64,000 bases of DNA from Spirochaeta cellobiosiphila DSM 17781 (lineage in GTDB: Bacteria > Spirochaetota > Spirochaetia > DSM-17781): the NCBI RefSeq assembly GCF_000426705.1, contig NZ_AUFW01000012.1, positions 152,095-216,094 on the forward strand. The letters run 5' to 3'. The notes beneath the pieces are model-generated. The model was not told where the DNA came from. It was given only the letters and a program-made list of their open reading frames with translations, and did no database searches. A program made the translations under genes and the position numbers. Below, in pieces: positions 1 to 9,532 of this stretch. Position 1 is the stretch's first letter, and each line of letters begins with the position of its first letter.

Positions 1-57
1 GATGGTTCACCTAGTACTCTTTATCTTCTTGATAAAGAATTAGGTGCCAGAGCATAA
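1..57 (+). CDS. 3' end of an unidentified gene
   Basis: The first 57 bases read as an open frame ending in TAA at 55-57, with C-terminal residues GSPSTLYLLDKELGARA. The gene begins outside the window. The codons look normal for the neighbourhood, but 18 residues are too few to assign a family. It could be read through into the rubredoxin gene 74 bases downstream, as no terminator is visible between them. Confidence 0.5.
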   Translation, partial: DGSPSTLYLLDKELGARA

Positions 58-131
58 GATTTTTACAAATTCATCTTGCAATTTGTTGAAATCACGCGTT
101 ATCTTTAATTTAATTTTATATGGAGGATTCC

Positions 132-296
132 ATGAAGAAGTATGTATGTGACGTTTGTGGATATATTTATGATCCCACTGAAGGTGACCCTGACAACGAT
201 GTAGAAGCAGGCACTCCCTTTGAAGAAATCCCAGATGACTGGGTTTGCCCAATGTGTGGCGCTGAGAAAGATGATTTCTCTGAATATGAAGAATAA
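132..296 (+). CDS. rub: Rubredoxin
   Basis: This encodes a 54-residue rubredoxin, a small cytoplasmic one-iron electron carrier. The two metal-binding knuckles are visible as CDVCG near residues 6-10 and CPMCG near 39-43, with the family's aromatic YIYDP and DDWVCP segments between and beside them. The length is typical for a single-domain rubredoxin. GGAGG sits 8-9 bases upstream of the ATG. A strong hairpin with a T run follows, so it is the last gene of its transcript. In anaerobes such proteins usually serve oxygen or peroxide detoxification; no partner oxidoreductase is adjacent, so the partner is not known. Confidence 0.95.
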   Translation: MKKYVCDVCGYIYDPTEGDPDNDVEAGTPFEEIPDDWVCPMCGAEKDDFSEYEE

Positions 297-317
297 ATCT
301 TAATTAGATTTGGAGAG

Positions 318-345
318 GGAGCTTTAAATAGCTCCCTTTTTTTTG
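318..345 (+). terminator. Intrinsic terminator after rubredoxin
   Basis: A perfect 7-bp stem GGGAGCT/AGCTCCC with a 6-base loop is followed by eight T residues. It ends the rubredoxin transcript and separates it from purU. Confidence 0.85.
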
Positions 346-393
346 AACCTACTATCTTGTTTAGAGCTTTAAAAAATATTAACCTCCTGAAGC

Positions 394-1239
394 ATGAATA
401 CATATGTTCTGAAGATCTCCTGTCCTGACAGCAAAGGAATAATTGCTGAAGTCTCTCAAGCCCTCTCCCTGAGTGGAGCCAATATCATCGATTTGAATCA
501 ATATTCAGCCGGTGATATCGATATGTTTTTTCTGAAAGCGATCTTTAGTGTCGTAGATGATTTTGATGAAGCCGCTTTTACTGATAGCTTCTCCCCTATA
601 GCCAATAAGTTTTCCATGAAATGGGATCTGTTTAATCAAAGCAAAAAGTTGAAAGTAGCTATCCTTGTCAGTAAAACGAATCATTGCCTATGGGAACTTC
701 TTCTTAAACATCAAGATGGGGAATTAAACTGTGAGTTTCCAGTCATTATAAGTAACCATCTTATCAATGAACCCATAGCAAAACAATTTGGGATACCCTT
801 TTATCATTTGGATATGTCCGAAGGAAAGGAAAAGGCGGAAAAGCGTAAACAAAAAATTCTGGAAGAGTATAAGATTGATATTCTTGTCATGGCCCGATAT
901 ATGCAAATACTCAGTTCTGATTTTACCAAAGCATGGAATAACAGGATCATTAATATTCACCATGGCTTCCTACCGGCCTTTATGGGGGCAAAGCCCTATC
1001 ATCAAGCCTGGTACAAGGGGGTAAAGATCATTGGTGCCACAGCCCATTTTGCAACACAAGATTTAGATCAGGGGCCTATAATCGCCCAGGATGTCCTACA
1101 TATAACAGATAAATGTTCTATTACCGAGTTTGTTCAACAAGGGAAGGATATTGAAAGAAAGACCCTCTATACTGGATTGAAACTCTATCTGGAACACTCG
1201 GTATTTGTTTATGAAAATCGTACTTTTATCATTAATTAA
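394..1239 (+). CDS. purU: Formyltetrahydrofolate deformylase
   Basis: PurU hydrolyses 10-formyl-tetrahydrofolate to formate and tetrahydrofolate, balancing one-carbon pools and supplying formate for PurT-type purine synthesis. The 281-residue length fits the family. Residues 1-80 form an ACT regulatory domain (ISCPDSKGIIAEVSQ). Residues 85-281 form a formyltransferase fold with the catalytic Asn-His-Asp set recognisable in INIHHGFLPAF and QDLDQGPII. The start is the first in-frame ATG. The ribosome site is weak. It is a monocistronic unit between the rubredoxin terminator and a bidirectional hairpin. Confidence 0.93.
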   Translation: MNTYVLKISCPDSKGIIAEVSQALSLSGANIIDLNQYSAGDIDMFFLKAIFSVVDDFDEAAFTDSFSPIANKFSMKWDLFNQSKKLKVAILVSKTNHCLWELLLKHQDGELNCEFPVIISNHLINEPIAKQFGIPFYHLDMSEGKEKAEKRKQKILEEYKIDILVMARYMQILSSDFTKAWNNRIINIHHGFLPAFMGAKPYHQAWYKGVKIIGATAHFATQDLDQGPIIAQDVLHITDKCSITEFVQQGKDIERKTLYTGLKLYLEHSVFVYENRTFIIN

Positions 1240-1241
1240 AA

Positions 1242-1274
1242 AAGGTCGATAGGGGCTTACCCTATCTTGACCTT
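1242..1274. terminator. Bidirectional terminator between purU and MFS gene
   Basis: AAGGTC-ATAGGG pairs with CCCTAT-GACCTT around a 5-base loop, with A and T runs on both flanks. It can end purU from the left and the convergent MFS gene from the right. The MFS stop codon lies inside the loop. Confidence 0.75.
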
Positions 1275-2477
1275 ATTCTTTTGATATCTAGCCAATGCCA
1301 TATAACAGAGACTCAGGATGACGCCGACCACAAGGACTATAGTCCAGTGAGTGCTATAACTAAGATATTTCAAGGACATTCCTCCTATAATAGGAGATAT
1401 AGCCCAACCAGCCTGAAGGAACATACTGCTATAGCTGGAAAAAGCACCTCGGTGATTCTGTGGTGTATGTTTTGCTACATAAACACTAAAATTAGTTACA
1501 AAGAGAATCTCTCCCCACGTCCAGAATAGAGCTGACAAGACAAGGATGATGCTGGCAACGGGTTTGATTAGTAATCCAAAACCAATGGCCATGGCCATGG
1601 CGGCTAAGGCTACATTATTGGATTCTCTGAGCTTTTTTGTTAGAGACAGAATAAGAGGAGTAAAGCATAAGACTACAATAGCATTAAAAGACATTAGCCA
1701 ACCATAATACTGCGCTCCTTTATCAGGATACAGAAATTCCATCTGCAAAGGAATAGCAAAGCTATGCTGGCTATAGATCAGGTTGAGAATCAAACCCATA
1801 AAAGAAAACAGTAAGATCATAGGACGATTAAAGAAGGCACGTAGACTATGATTTAGATCTTCATCTTCCTCTTTCGAATCTTTGCTTCGTTGGGAACTGG
1901 CAGGTTCTGCTACAAAGATCATAATAAGAGTTCCGCAAATAAGAGAAGTCAATCCATCTCCCCAAAATATCCAGGCAGGATAATTCTCAAAAAGAAAACC
2001 TGCTAATATAGGTCCAACGGCTACTCCTATATTCGTTCCTAAATAGATTAAAGACATGGCACTTTGCCGTTTTTCTCCTGAGCTGATGTCTGTCACCAAG
2101 GCATTAGCTGCAGGACGAGTAAAACCCATAGTAAAAGAAGCAGGAATGAGGATTAAAGGAAGTATGGTGTTATTCACAAAGAATCCCGCAATGATATAGA
2201 TGATACCTCCCAAAAAATGGGATATCAGTATGGTATTTTTCCGTCCAATCTTGTCACCCAAGTGTCCTCCTGCCAGAACACCAAATACTTGAAAAAAGGT
2301 AATTAGTCCTAGGATGAGTCCTACAGTGGTTTCTTCCATACCCAAGCGTTTTGTTAAAAGCAAAGCGAGTAAGACAGATACAAAACTCCCCATTCTTGTG
2401 ATGATCTGTGCTACAAACATAAAATATATACGATGATCCAAAGCCTTATAGGTTGTCATGGGATTTTTTATCCTCAT
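1257..2477 (-). CDS. MFS transporter (drug-efflux type)
   Basis: This is a 406-residue inner-membrane protein of the major facilitator superfamily with about 12 hydrophobic segments and the cytoplasmic loop 2-3 signature GGHLGDKIGRKN near residues 70-81. A charged central loop (SSQRSKDSKEEDED, about 190-205) separates the two six-helix halves. The layout resembles MdtH/YfkF-type multidrug exporters; the substrate cannot be read from sequence. It is transcribed away from the dnaE-like gene, sharing an 80-bp divergent intergenic region. Confidence 0.85.
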   Translation of the reverse strand: MRIKNPMTTYKALDHRIYFMFVAQIITRMGSFVSVLLALLLTKRLGMEETTVGLILGLITFFQVFGVLAGGHLGDKIGRKNTILISHFLGGIIYIIAGFFVNNTILPLILIPASFTMGFTRPAANALVTDISSGEKRQSAMSLIYLGTNIGVAVGPILAGFLFENYPAWIFWGDGLTSLICGTLIMIFVAEPASSQRSKDSKEEDEDLNHSLRAFFNRPMILLFSFMGLILNLIYSQHSFAIPLQMEFLYPDKGAQYYGWLMSFNAIVVLCFTPLILSLTKKLRESNNVALAAMAMAIGFGLLIKPVASIILVLSALFWTWGEILFVTNFSVYVAKHTPQNHRGAFSSYSSMFLQAGWAISPIIGGMSLKYLSYSTHWTIVLVVGVILSLCYMALARYQKNKVKIG

Positions 2478-2544
2478 TAAGGGCTCTCCTTTTTATGACA
2501 TTATTGTAATAGGTATAGTTTTTACTATTTAAACTTATACAAAA

Positions 2545-2566
2545 ATACTATACTAGTGTATAGTAT
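2545..2566. promoter_or_regulatory. Palindrome over promoter and start of dnaE-like gene
   Basis: A perfect inverted repeat with 9-bp arms (ATACTATAC, 4-base spacer, GTATAGTAT) overlaps a possible -10 hexamer TATACT at 2549-2554. It runs into the ATG at 2565. A repressor bound here would block both initiation and translation start. The position suggests an operator for damage-type control of the polymerase gene; that role is inference. Confidence 0.5.
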
Positions 2567-5492
2567 GTATGAATGGATTTCGCTTTCTAATAGATCATAT
2601 TTTTCCTGGGGTAAAGGTATCTACAGCCCTGAGGATATCGTAAAAAGAGCTGTAGCTCAGGGCTGTCCCTATGTGGCCATGACAGACCTGGATAACTGGG
2701 CAGGAATGGTTCGTTTTATTAAATCAGCCATTGAACATAACATTATTCCTGTTCCGGGTGTGGAGCTAAGCTTGAATGGACAAACCCTTCTTACGGTCTA
2801 CCCCAAAAATCGTAATGGTCTTGCCCTGTTAAATACTATTCTTACCAGGAAGAATAACGATCCTTCCTGGTATTGGCCTGAAGCCTTTATTGATGGATGG
2901 GAAGGGCTTATTCTTGTCGTGGCTAATCAGTCATTAGGAGATTATCTTGTAACAGTTAGCACGAGAGATCTGTATTGGGGGATGTATTGGGGCAAACCCT
3001 ATTATCAGGATCTTAAATGGGCTCAGTCCAAATCCCTGCCTGTAGTCGCCTTAAATGAAGTAGCCTGGAAGGAAGAAGATTATTCCTTCTATCGTCTTAT
3101 CCGGTCCCTGGCGACCCATAGTCACATTGACAGGATTGCCACTAGTCATGTGTGGGGTTGTATGGCAGGGCAGAATGCCTTGTATAACAGCTTTGGCTCT
3201 ATTCCTGATGCTATTAGTAACCAGAGGAGAATTGCTTCCTCCAGTATAGGTGAGTCTTTTCTCTATGATGGTTATATCTTTCCTTCCTTTAATAACATGG
3301 AGCGTAAGGAGGAATACCAACACTTAAAAGCTCTCTGTATGGAAGGACTGAGAAAACGTTATCCTGATATGATGGATGTGGCCCTTAAGCGATTGGAATA
3401 TGAGCTGACCATCATTCGGGATAAAGGATTTAGTGGATATTTTCTTGTGGTTCAGGATATTGTCAATGTGGCTCCCCGGACATGCGGAAGGGGAAGTGCC
3501 GCCTCCAGCCTCGTGTCTTATTGCTTGGGCATCACCCATGTGGACCCTATTAGAAATCATTTATTTTTTGACCGCTTCCTGAATTATGGACGGATAGATC
3601 CTCCTGATATTGATGTGGATTTTCCCTGGGATGAAAGGGATAGAATATTTGAGCATATCTTCAAAAAATATAAAGGCCGGTCTGCTATGGTAGCAGATCA
3701 TGTCACCTATGCGGATCATCTGTGTTTCCGGGAACCGGCTAAAGCCATGGGAATGGAAGAGGAGGAAATTTCCCAGATCCTCAGATGGCGTCATCGGGGA
3801 GAGTTGGAAAAGATTCCTCCCTATATAATGGAGGCTGCCCAAAGGTTATACGGTATGCCCCGTCACTTAGGAACCCACCCGGGAGGTGTTGTTATAACAC
3901 CTGATAGTTTGTATCGCACAACCTCCCTTCATCGAACAGGTTCTGATTATCCCCTGTTACCCTGGGATAAAGATTCGGCTGAGGATGCGGGACTTATAAA
4001 GATTGATATCCTGGGAAATCGTTCCCTTTCCGTATTAAGAGATGCTATTACTTTGATCAATGATCATGAAGAAGAACATCTGGAATGGGAAAAGTTTCAA
4101 CCATATCAGGATACTGAAGCCCGGCAACTGATAGAAGAAGGGCAGACCTTAGGGATATTCTATGTCGAATCCCCTGCCACAAGACAATTACTAAGGAAGA
4201 TGCGCGAAGGGTCTTATGATCAACTGGTTATCGCCTCCAGTATTATCAGGCCGGCGGCTAATAATTATATCAATGAATACGTGGCTCGAAGGAAGGGTAA
4301 AGCATGGCAGCCCTTTCATCCCTCATTAAAAGAGACTCTCAAAGATACAATGGGCTTGATGGTGTATCAGGAGGATGTCTCCCGAGTGGCTATGGCTGCC
4401 GCTGGATTTTCAGGGGCAGAAGCGGATCAGTTGCGTAAAGTACTGTCCAAGAAGAATAAACGTCTTAAACTCAAGCATTACAAAGAATCCTTCTACCTTG
4501 GAGGGTATAAGCAGGGATTACATAAGAGTGATTTGGACCAGTTATGGAAGATGATCCTATCCTTTGAAGGATATTCTTTCTGTAAAGCACATAGTGCCTC
4601 CTATGCTCTTATCTCCTACCGCCTGGCTTACATCAAAGCTCGCTATGAAAGGATCTTTTACCTGGCTGTTATAAATAATGGCGGAGGATATTACAACAGA
4701 CAGGTTTATATAAATGCGCTTAAACGTAGGGGATATCAGGTTCTTCCTCCCCATATCAATCGAAGTGAAGTACTGTATACACTCTGTGAAGAAGGGATCA
4801 TTGCAGGCTTCTCCCAGATAATTGGCCTAACTCGGGATCTAATAATGAAGATTTTAGAGGCACGTTCGGAGGCTCCCTTTCAGGATATCGGTGATTTTAT
4901 ATGCCGTGTCCAACCCAGTTTTGGGGATATGCGTCTCTTGATACGTTCTGGGACTCTGGACCCTATATCCAGGGCATATACCAGGCCCCAATTGTTCTGG
5001 GTTTATTATCATTTTAAGGGTAATGAACTGAATTGGGATCCGCCTAAAGCCCCTTCTTTTATTGGAGATTATGACCAAAGCCGTAAGTTACGGGATGAGT
5101 TTGATACTCTGGGAGTGGTGTTATCAACCCTTCCGATTCAGATATATCTCCCTCGAGTCCAAAAAATCTTATCTCAAGATTCTTACCCTTCCTATATTCG
5201 CTCCCGGGATATCGACAAGTATCGTGACAAACAGGTTACCCTTGCAGGAGCCTTTGTTACGCGCAAATGGGTACGAACCAAGAAGAAGCAGGATATGAGT
5301 TTTGTAAGCTTTGAAGATGAGGATGGTATCTTTGAGACTGTGTTTTTTCCTGATAGTTGGTCAGATTATGCTTATTACTTTGATGATTATTCAGCCTTTC
5401 TTATCTCAGGGGAGGTCAAGGATGAGTTAGGCGCATTGTCTGTTCAGGTGGACCACCTTATTCCCATTAGCCGCATGAAAGTTACAACATAA
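2565..5492 (+). CDS. DNA polymerase III alpha-type polymerase (DnaE-like, accessory)
   Basis: This is a 975-residue C-family DNA polymerase, shorter than replicative DnaE (about 1150). The order is PHP domain (1-200), palm/fingers with active site PDIDVDFPWDERD near residue 350 and IDILGNRSL near 480, a helix-hairpin-helix region (about 750-800), and a C-terminal OB fold (about 880-970). The PHP metal site is degenerate: the usual HxH start is replaced by LSNRSYFS. Size and lost PHP ligands point to a DnaE2-like translesion polymerase or another accessory paralogue; no imuA/imuB is adjacent. The start is ATG 2565 or GTG 2556; no ribosome site precedes either, which suggests a leaderless message. 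Confidence 0.85.
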   Translation: MYEWISLSNRSYFSWGKGIYSPEDIVKRAVAQGCPYVAMTDLDNWAGMVRFIKSAIEHNIIPVPGVELSLNGQTLLTVYPKNRNGLALLNTILTRKNNDPSWYWPEAFIDGWEGLILVVANQSLGDYLVTVSTRDLYWGMYWGKPYYQDLKWAQSKSLPVVALNEVAWKEEDYSFYRLIRSLATHSHIDRIATSHVWGCMAGQNALYNSFGSIPDAISNQRRIASSSIGESFLYDGYIFPSFNNMERKEEYQHLKALCMEGLRKRYPDMMDVALKRLEYELTIIRDKGFSGYFLVVQDIVNVAPRTCGRGSAASSLVSYCLGITHVDPIRNHLFFDRFLNYGRIDPPDIDVDFPWDERDRIFEHIFKKYKGRSAMVADHVTYADHLCFREPAKAMGMEEEEISQILRWRHRGELEKIPPYIMEAAQRLYGMPRHLGTHPGGVVITPDSLYRTTSLHRTGSDYPLLPWDKDSAEDAGLIKIDILGNRSLSVLRDAITLINDHEEEHLEWEKFQPYQDTEARQLIEEGQTLGIFYVESPATRQLLRKMREGSYDQLVIASSIIRPAANNYINEYVARRKGKAWQPFHPSLKETLKDTMGLMVYQEDVSRVAMAAAGFSGAEADQLRKVLSKKNKRLKLKHYKESFYLGGYKQGLHKSDLDQLWKMILSFEGYSFCKAHSASYALISYRLAYIKARYERIFYLAVINNGGGYYNRQVYINALKRRGYQVLPPHINRSEVLYTLCEEGIIAGFSQIIGLTRDLIMKILEARSEAPFQDIGDFICRVQPSFGDMRLLIRSGTLDPISRAYTRPQLFWVYYHFKGNELNWDPPKAPSFIGDYDQSRKLRDEFDTLGVVLSTLPIQIYLPRVQKILSQDSYPSYIRSRDIDKYRDKQVTLAGAFVTRKWVRTKKKQDMSFVSFEDEDGIFETVFFPDSWSDYAYYFDDYSAFLISGEVKDELGALSVQVDHLIPISRMKVTT

Positions 5493-5545
5493 TCACTTTC
5501 CTTAAGGCTAAATGGGAATTATGTTATACTGGAGAGGAATGAAGT

Positions 5546-6115
5546 ATGGATAAAGACAGAGAGAAAGCCTGGGCCTTATTAAAACAGTATAATGAATCGG
5601 ACAGCTTGCTCAAACATGCCTTAGCTGTTGAAAGCATTATGAGACATTTTGCCAAGATAAAGAAGGAAGATCCAGAATTTTGGGGTAATGTAGGATTACT
5701 TCATGACCTGGATTGGGAAAAATATCCAGAAGAACATTGTCGCAAGTCTTCTGAGATCCTAAAACAAGAAGGGTATTCAGATAAACTCATAAGGGCTATA
5801 GAAAGTCATGGTTGGAATATCGTGACAGATGTAGAACCTCAACATGATATGGAAAAGGTTCTCTATGCTATTGATGAATTATCAGGTCTTATAACGGCGA
5901 CAGCCCTGGTTCGACCTAGTAAGGACATAAGGGAAGTACAACTCAAGTCTGTGAAAAAGAAATGGAAGACCCCTGCCTTTTCTGCTGGTGTCGATCGATC
6001 TATTATTCAAAAAGGATGCGATATGATGGGCATGGAATTGGATCAAGTTATTAAAGAGTCCCTGGAAGCTATGAAAAGCATAGCTCCCGAATTAGGACTT
6101 GCCGGGGAATCTTAA
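5546..6115 (+). CDS. HD-domain phosphohydrolase
   Basis: This is a 189-residue cytoplasmic protein of the HDIG/HD superfamily. Metal ligands are recognisable as KHALAVE (about 24-30), LLHDLDWE (about 50-57) and a later SHGW, the pattern of small metal-dependent phosphohydrolases. The substrate is unknown. A ribosome site (GGAGAGGAATGA) precedes the ATG. The 3' end overlaps the convergent VIT gene by 4 bases, so no separate terminator can fit between them. Confidence 0.85.
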   Translation: MDKDREKAWALLKQYNESDSLLKHALAVESIMRHFAKIKKEDPEFWGNVGLLHDLDWEKYPEEHCRKSSEILKQEGYSDKLIRAIESHGWNIVTDVEPQHDMEKVLYAIDELSGLITATALVRPSKDIREVQLKSVKKKWKTPAFSAGVDRSIIQKGCDMMGMELDQVIKESLEAMKSIAPELGLAGES

Positions 6116-6981
6116 ATATCGATTCCCCAAACTTGTCTGATGACAACGGCAATACCAAAGGATATGGCTGCCACACTCAAGCTTAAAGCTCCCATTTCAA
6201 GGAATCTTTTACCAAAATTAAGGTCCTTAGCTACTGAAATATAGAAGTTAAAGAAGAAGATAATGGCGATGGCTATGGTTAGTGTCGCACCTAGACAAAG
6301 GTAGAGGTTGTTAAATAACAAGTAAGGCAATATGAGGGCGATGACCGTTGTAATATAGGCAAAACCCGTATAAATGGAAGCTCGCAGGGCGTTCTCATTT
6401 TCATCAGCTTTATTAGACAAATACTCTGAGGCTGCCATAGAAAAACTAGCAGCAATCCCAGTGATTAAACCGGCTGTTGCAATGAGCCTTGTATTCTGAA
6501 GGGCAAAGGTTAATCCCGCCAGGGTTCCTGTCAGTTCGACAAGAGCATCGTTTAAGCCCAGAACAATGGAACCTACATAGTTAAGCAGATCTTCCTGAAG
6601 CATATTGATGAGGGTCTGCTCATGCTCATCCTCTTCATTGGCTATTTGAAGTGCTTCCGGGACTTCTTTGGCTAATTGCCTGTAACCTGTTTTACCTATT
6701 TCCTCACGCTTTTCCATCAACTTAATACCAAAGGTAAGGCCTAGTATTCTTGCTATTAGATAGAAGAAAATAATTTTGAAATGGTTAGGTTTTATTTCAA
6801 TATTGGTATATTCCTTCCAGATCTCATAATGATTTTTTTCTTCATTAGCTATACGAATCAAAACTTGCTTGTTGTTTTCATCCTTAACTCTTTTTGCTAG
6901 TTTTAAATAGATATAATGCTCGGTTATTTCACTTTTTTGAGCTTTAAGTATAATTTTACGCGCTTCTTTAGAAATATTCAT
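6112..6981 (-). CDS. Ferritin-like/VIT1 membrane iron transporter
   Basis: This is a 289-residue protein in two parts. Residues 1-125 form a ferritin/rubrerythrin-like helical domain with carboxylate/histidine motifs (EITEHYIY, NEEKNHYEIW, NEEDEHEQ). Residues 135-289 form a VIT1/CCC1 membrane domain with the hallmark LGLNDALVELTGTLAGL and SMAASEYLSNKA, and five hydrophobic segments. The architecture matches membrane-bound ferritin (MbfA/Erv1-Vit1) iron exporters that protect against iron and peroxide. A good ribosome site (GGGAGGG) precedes the ATG. Confidence 0.88.
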   Translation of the reverse strand: MNISKEARKIILKAQKSEITEHYIYLKLAKRVKDENNKQVLIRIANEEKNHYEIWKEYTNIEIKPNHFKIIFFYLIARILGLTFGIKLMEKREEIGKTGYRQLAKEVPEALQIANEEDEHEQTLINMLQEDLLNYVGSIVLGLNDALVELTGTLAGLTFALQNTRLIATAGLITGIAASFSMAASEYLSNKADENENALRASIYTGFAYITTVIALILPYLLFNNLYLCLGATLTIAIAIIFFFNFYISVAKDLNFGKRFLEMGALSLSVAAISFGIAVVIRQVWGIDI

Positions 6982-7112
6982 TTTTGCCCTCCCTAGTCAT
7001 TATATTCAATATAGCGTGAGTTGAACAGTTTGTTTTGCTTGCTTTGGATAGTCACAAAATATATAATTCCATGCGAGTAATGAAGAATAACCAAAATAAA
7101 GAGGTAAGGGAA

Positions 7113-8549
7113 ATGAAAATCGATTTCACCAAGCGACGAGCTAAGATGGTGTGTACCTTAGGTCCAGCTTCCTCCGACTATGAGACTATCTTGGCGTTGG
7201 GTAAGGCTGGAATGGATGTGGCGAGATTTAACTTTTCCCACGGTAGCTACGATGATCACAAAAGAAATTATGATATCGTTCGTAAAGTGGCTGATGACCT
7301 AAAGCACCCTATCGCTATTCTCCAGGATCTTCAAGGTCCAAAGATTCGTGTTCAGAAGTTCGAAGAAGGACAGGTAGAGTTAGTTGAAGGAGCTCGATTC
7401 ACTTTAACGGCACGAGATGTTCCGGGAACGAAGGACATTGTCTCTGTATCACACAAAAATCTGCATAATGATGTAAGTGTAGGTCAAAGTGTGCTTCTTG
7501 ATGACGGTAACTTAAGACTCAAAGTTTTAAGCATTGAAAATCAGGATGTTCATTGCGAAGTAGTCTTCGGAGGCATTCTGAAGAATAACAAAGGGGTAAA
7601 CCTTCCTGAAAGCATCGTGTCTATCGCTGCTTTAACAGAGAAGGACAAAAAGGATCTAGAGTTTGGTATGTCCCTTGGTGTGGACTATGTGGCATTGAGC
7701 TTTGTTCAAAAGCCTGAAGATATTACTGAGATCAAAGAACTAATCAGTGGTTATGGCAAAAAGACTCCCGTCATTGCCAAAATCGAGAAACCCCAGGCTG
7801 TTGAATCATTAGACGCGATAATTGATCTAACAGACGGTGTGATGATTGCCCGTGGTGACTTAGGGGTGGAAATGCCTACAGAAGTTGTACCGGCTATTCA
7901 AAAAGAGATTATCAGGAAATGTAACAATCTAGGAAAACCTGTCATAACAGCCACTCAGATGCTTGAGTCTATGATATACAACCCTCGACCAACCCGCGCA
8001 GAAGCAGCTGATGTAGCTAATGCTGTATTAGACGGATCTGATGCGGTTATGTTGTCAGGAGAGACAGCCGCAGGTAAGTTCCCTGTGGAAGCAGCCGCTA
8101 CCATGGGCAAAATAATCAGCCTTATTGAAAGCAAGGATATTATTCCTTTGGATCGGCGTAAGCCAAAGCATAAGGGCGAGTACTCTGTTCCCCTGGCTAT
8201 TGGTGATGCCTCCAGTCTGACAGCGGAAGTCGTAGGGGCTAAGGCCATTGTTTGTTTAACAACCAGCGGATCTACCGCTAAAATTATAAGTCACTTTCGT
8301 CCTTCAAAGCCCATCATTGCTTTAAGTAATAAATTGGAGACCCTAAGGTCTCTAGCTGTGTACTGGGGTGTGAGAGGTGTTCTTGTTCCGGACTTTAATG
8401 ACAATATTGACCATGCTGTTCAAGAAGTCATTGATGAATTAAAGAAGGAAGGAATGACCAAGGAAGGTGACATCCTTGTTGTAACAGCAGGACTACCTTT
8501 TACAGCAAAAAGGGATACCAATATGCTCCGCATTGAGACGGTACGCTAG
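7113..8549 (+). CDS. pyk: Pyruvate kinase
   Basis: This enzyme transfers phosphate from phosphoenolpyruvate to ADP in the last step of glycolysis. The 478-residue product carries LQDLQGPKIRV, the active-site region with IAKIEKPQ, ARGDLGVE, and the TATQMLESM substrate loop, followed by a C-terminal regulatory domain with CLTTSGSTAKIIS. I chose the ATG at 7113, preceded by AGGTAAGGG. An in-frame extension to 7035 lacks family similarity. The next gene begins directly after its stop, so the two are probably co-transcribed. Confidence 0.96.
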   Translation: MKIDFTKRRAKMVCTLGPASSDYETILALGKAGMDVARFNFSHGSYDDHKRNYDIVRKVADDLKHPIAILQDLQGPKIRVQKFEEGQVELVEGARFTLTARDVPGTKDIVSVSHKNLHNDVSVGQSVLLDDGNLRLKVLSIENQDVHCEVVFGGILKNNKGVNLPESIVSIAALTEKDKKDLEFGMSLGVDYVALSFVQKPEDITEIKELISGYGKKTPVIAKIEKPQAVESLDAIIDLTDGVMIARGDLGVEMPTEVVPAIQKEIIRKCNNLGKPVITATQMLESMIYNPRPTRAEAADVANAVLDGSDAVMLSGETAAGKFPVEAAATMGKIISLIESKDIIPLDRRKPKHKGEYSVPLAIGDASSLTAEVVGAKAIVCLTTSGSTAKIISHFRPSKPIIALSNKLETLRSLAVYWGVRGVLVPDFNDNIDHAVQEVIDELKKEGMTKEGDILVVTAGLPFTAKRDTNMLRIETVR

Positions 8550-9506
8550 TTGAGCAACAGCATTGGTTTTGAAAAGCTATCTCCTGATCTGATTATTGAC
8601 TCTGTAGAAGCCGCCCTGGATGAGAACCTCACAGGTTTTACCCAGGCCTATCCGTCCTACATAAATCGAGTCTATGAAGTACACACAGAAGATGGTGAAC
8701 GTATTATTGCTAAATTTTACCGGCCTGGACGGTGGTCCAGAGCCGGTCTATTAGAGGAACATCACTTTCTCTACGAACTGGACGAAGCGGAAATCCCTGT
8801 GGTGGCTCCCTTTTATCTGCAGGACACAACCTCTCTTGTCTCGGCTGAGGGCATTCCCTTTGCTTTGTTCCCCAAACGCTCAGGTCGTGGTTTTGAAGCA
8901 GAAGATTTCAACAGTTACAGGCGATTGGGCACCCTTATTGGGCGGGTTCATCTTATAGGGCGTCAAAAGCCCGCAGAACATAGGTTCCGAATGAAACCTT
9001 CTTCTGTGCATGAATATCTGAAAAACATTATAGAGGAAGACCTCATGCCCTCTGGACTGGGCAAAACCTTTCAATCTTTAAGTGACATACTGGTTCAACG
9101 CTTAACGGAAGCCTTTCACAATGTACCCCTGCAGCGTATCCATGGAGATCTGCACAGAGCCAATATTTTGGATCGCATGGAACAGGGACTACTTCTCATT
9201 GACTTTGATGATATGATGATGGGTCCCCCTGTTCAGGACCTATGGCTACTCCTTCCGGATTACAGGGAGTTTTGTAAATCCGAAATCAATGCCTTGTTGG
9301 AGGGCTATACTTCTGTTTGTGATTTTAATTACAAAACACTGGATCTGATAGAACCCCTAAGAGCTATGCGTATGATTTATTTCCTCGCGTGGCAGGTTAA
9401 ACAGCGACAGGACAAAGGTTTTGATAAACATTTCCCTGATTGGGGGACTAATGCCTTCTGGAATAAGGAAATCATTGACTTACAAGAACAGTTGAATAGA
9501 ATTTGA
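8550..9506 (+). CDS. srkA: SrkA/RdoA (YihE)-type stress protein kinase
   Basis: This is a 318-residue protein of the aminoglycoside-phosphotransferase-like kinase fold. The catalytic loop HGDLHRANIL (about 197-206) and metal motif IDFDDMMMGP (about 216-225) are intact. An N-terminal lobe contains the ATP lysine in IIAKFYRPGRW. Escherichia coli SrkA is a Ser/Thr kinase that counteracts stress-induced death. The start is a TTG immediately after the pyk stop codon; no nearby ATG keeps the N-terminal family sequence, so translation is probably coupled to pyk. Confidence 0.85.
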   Translation: MSNSIGFEKLSPDLIIDSVEAALDENLTGFTQAYPSYINRVYEVHTEDGERIIAKFYRPGRWSRAGLLEEHHFLYELDEAEIPVVAPFYLQDTTSLVSAEGIPFALFPKRSGRGFEAEDFNSYRRLGTLIGRVHLIGRQKPAEHRFRMKPSSVHEYLKNIIEEDLMPSGLGKTFQSLSDILVQRLTEAFHNVPLQRIHGDLHRANILDRMEQGLLLIDFDDMMMGPPVQDLWLLLPDYREFCKSEINALLEGYTSVCDFNYKTLDLIEPLRAMRMIYFLAWQVKQRQDKGFDKHFPDWGTNAFWNKEIIDLQEQLNRI

Positions 9507-9532
9507 TATAATAGCTTACCCGGGAGGTTTTC

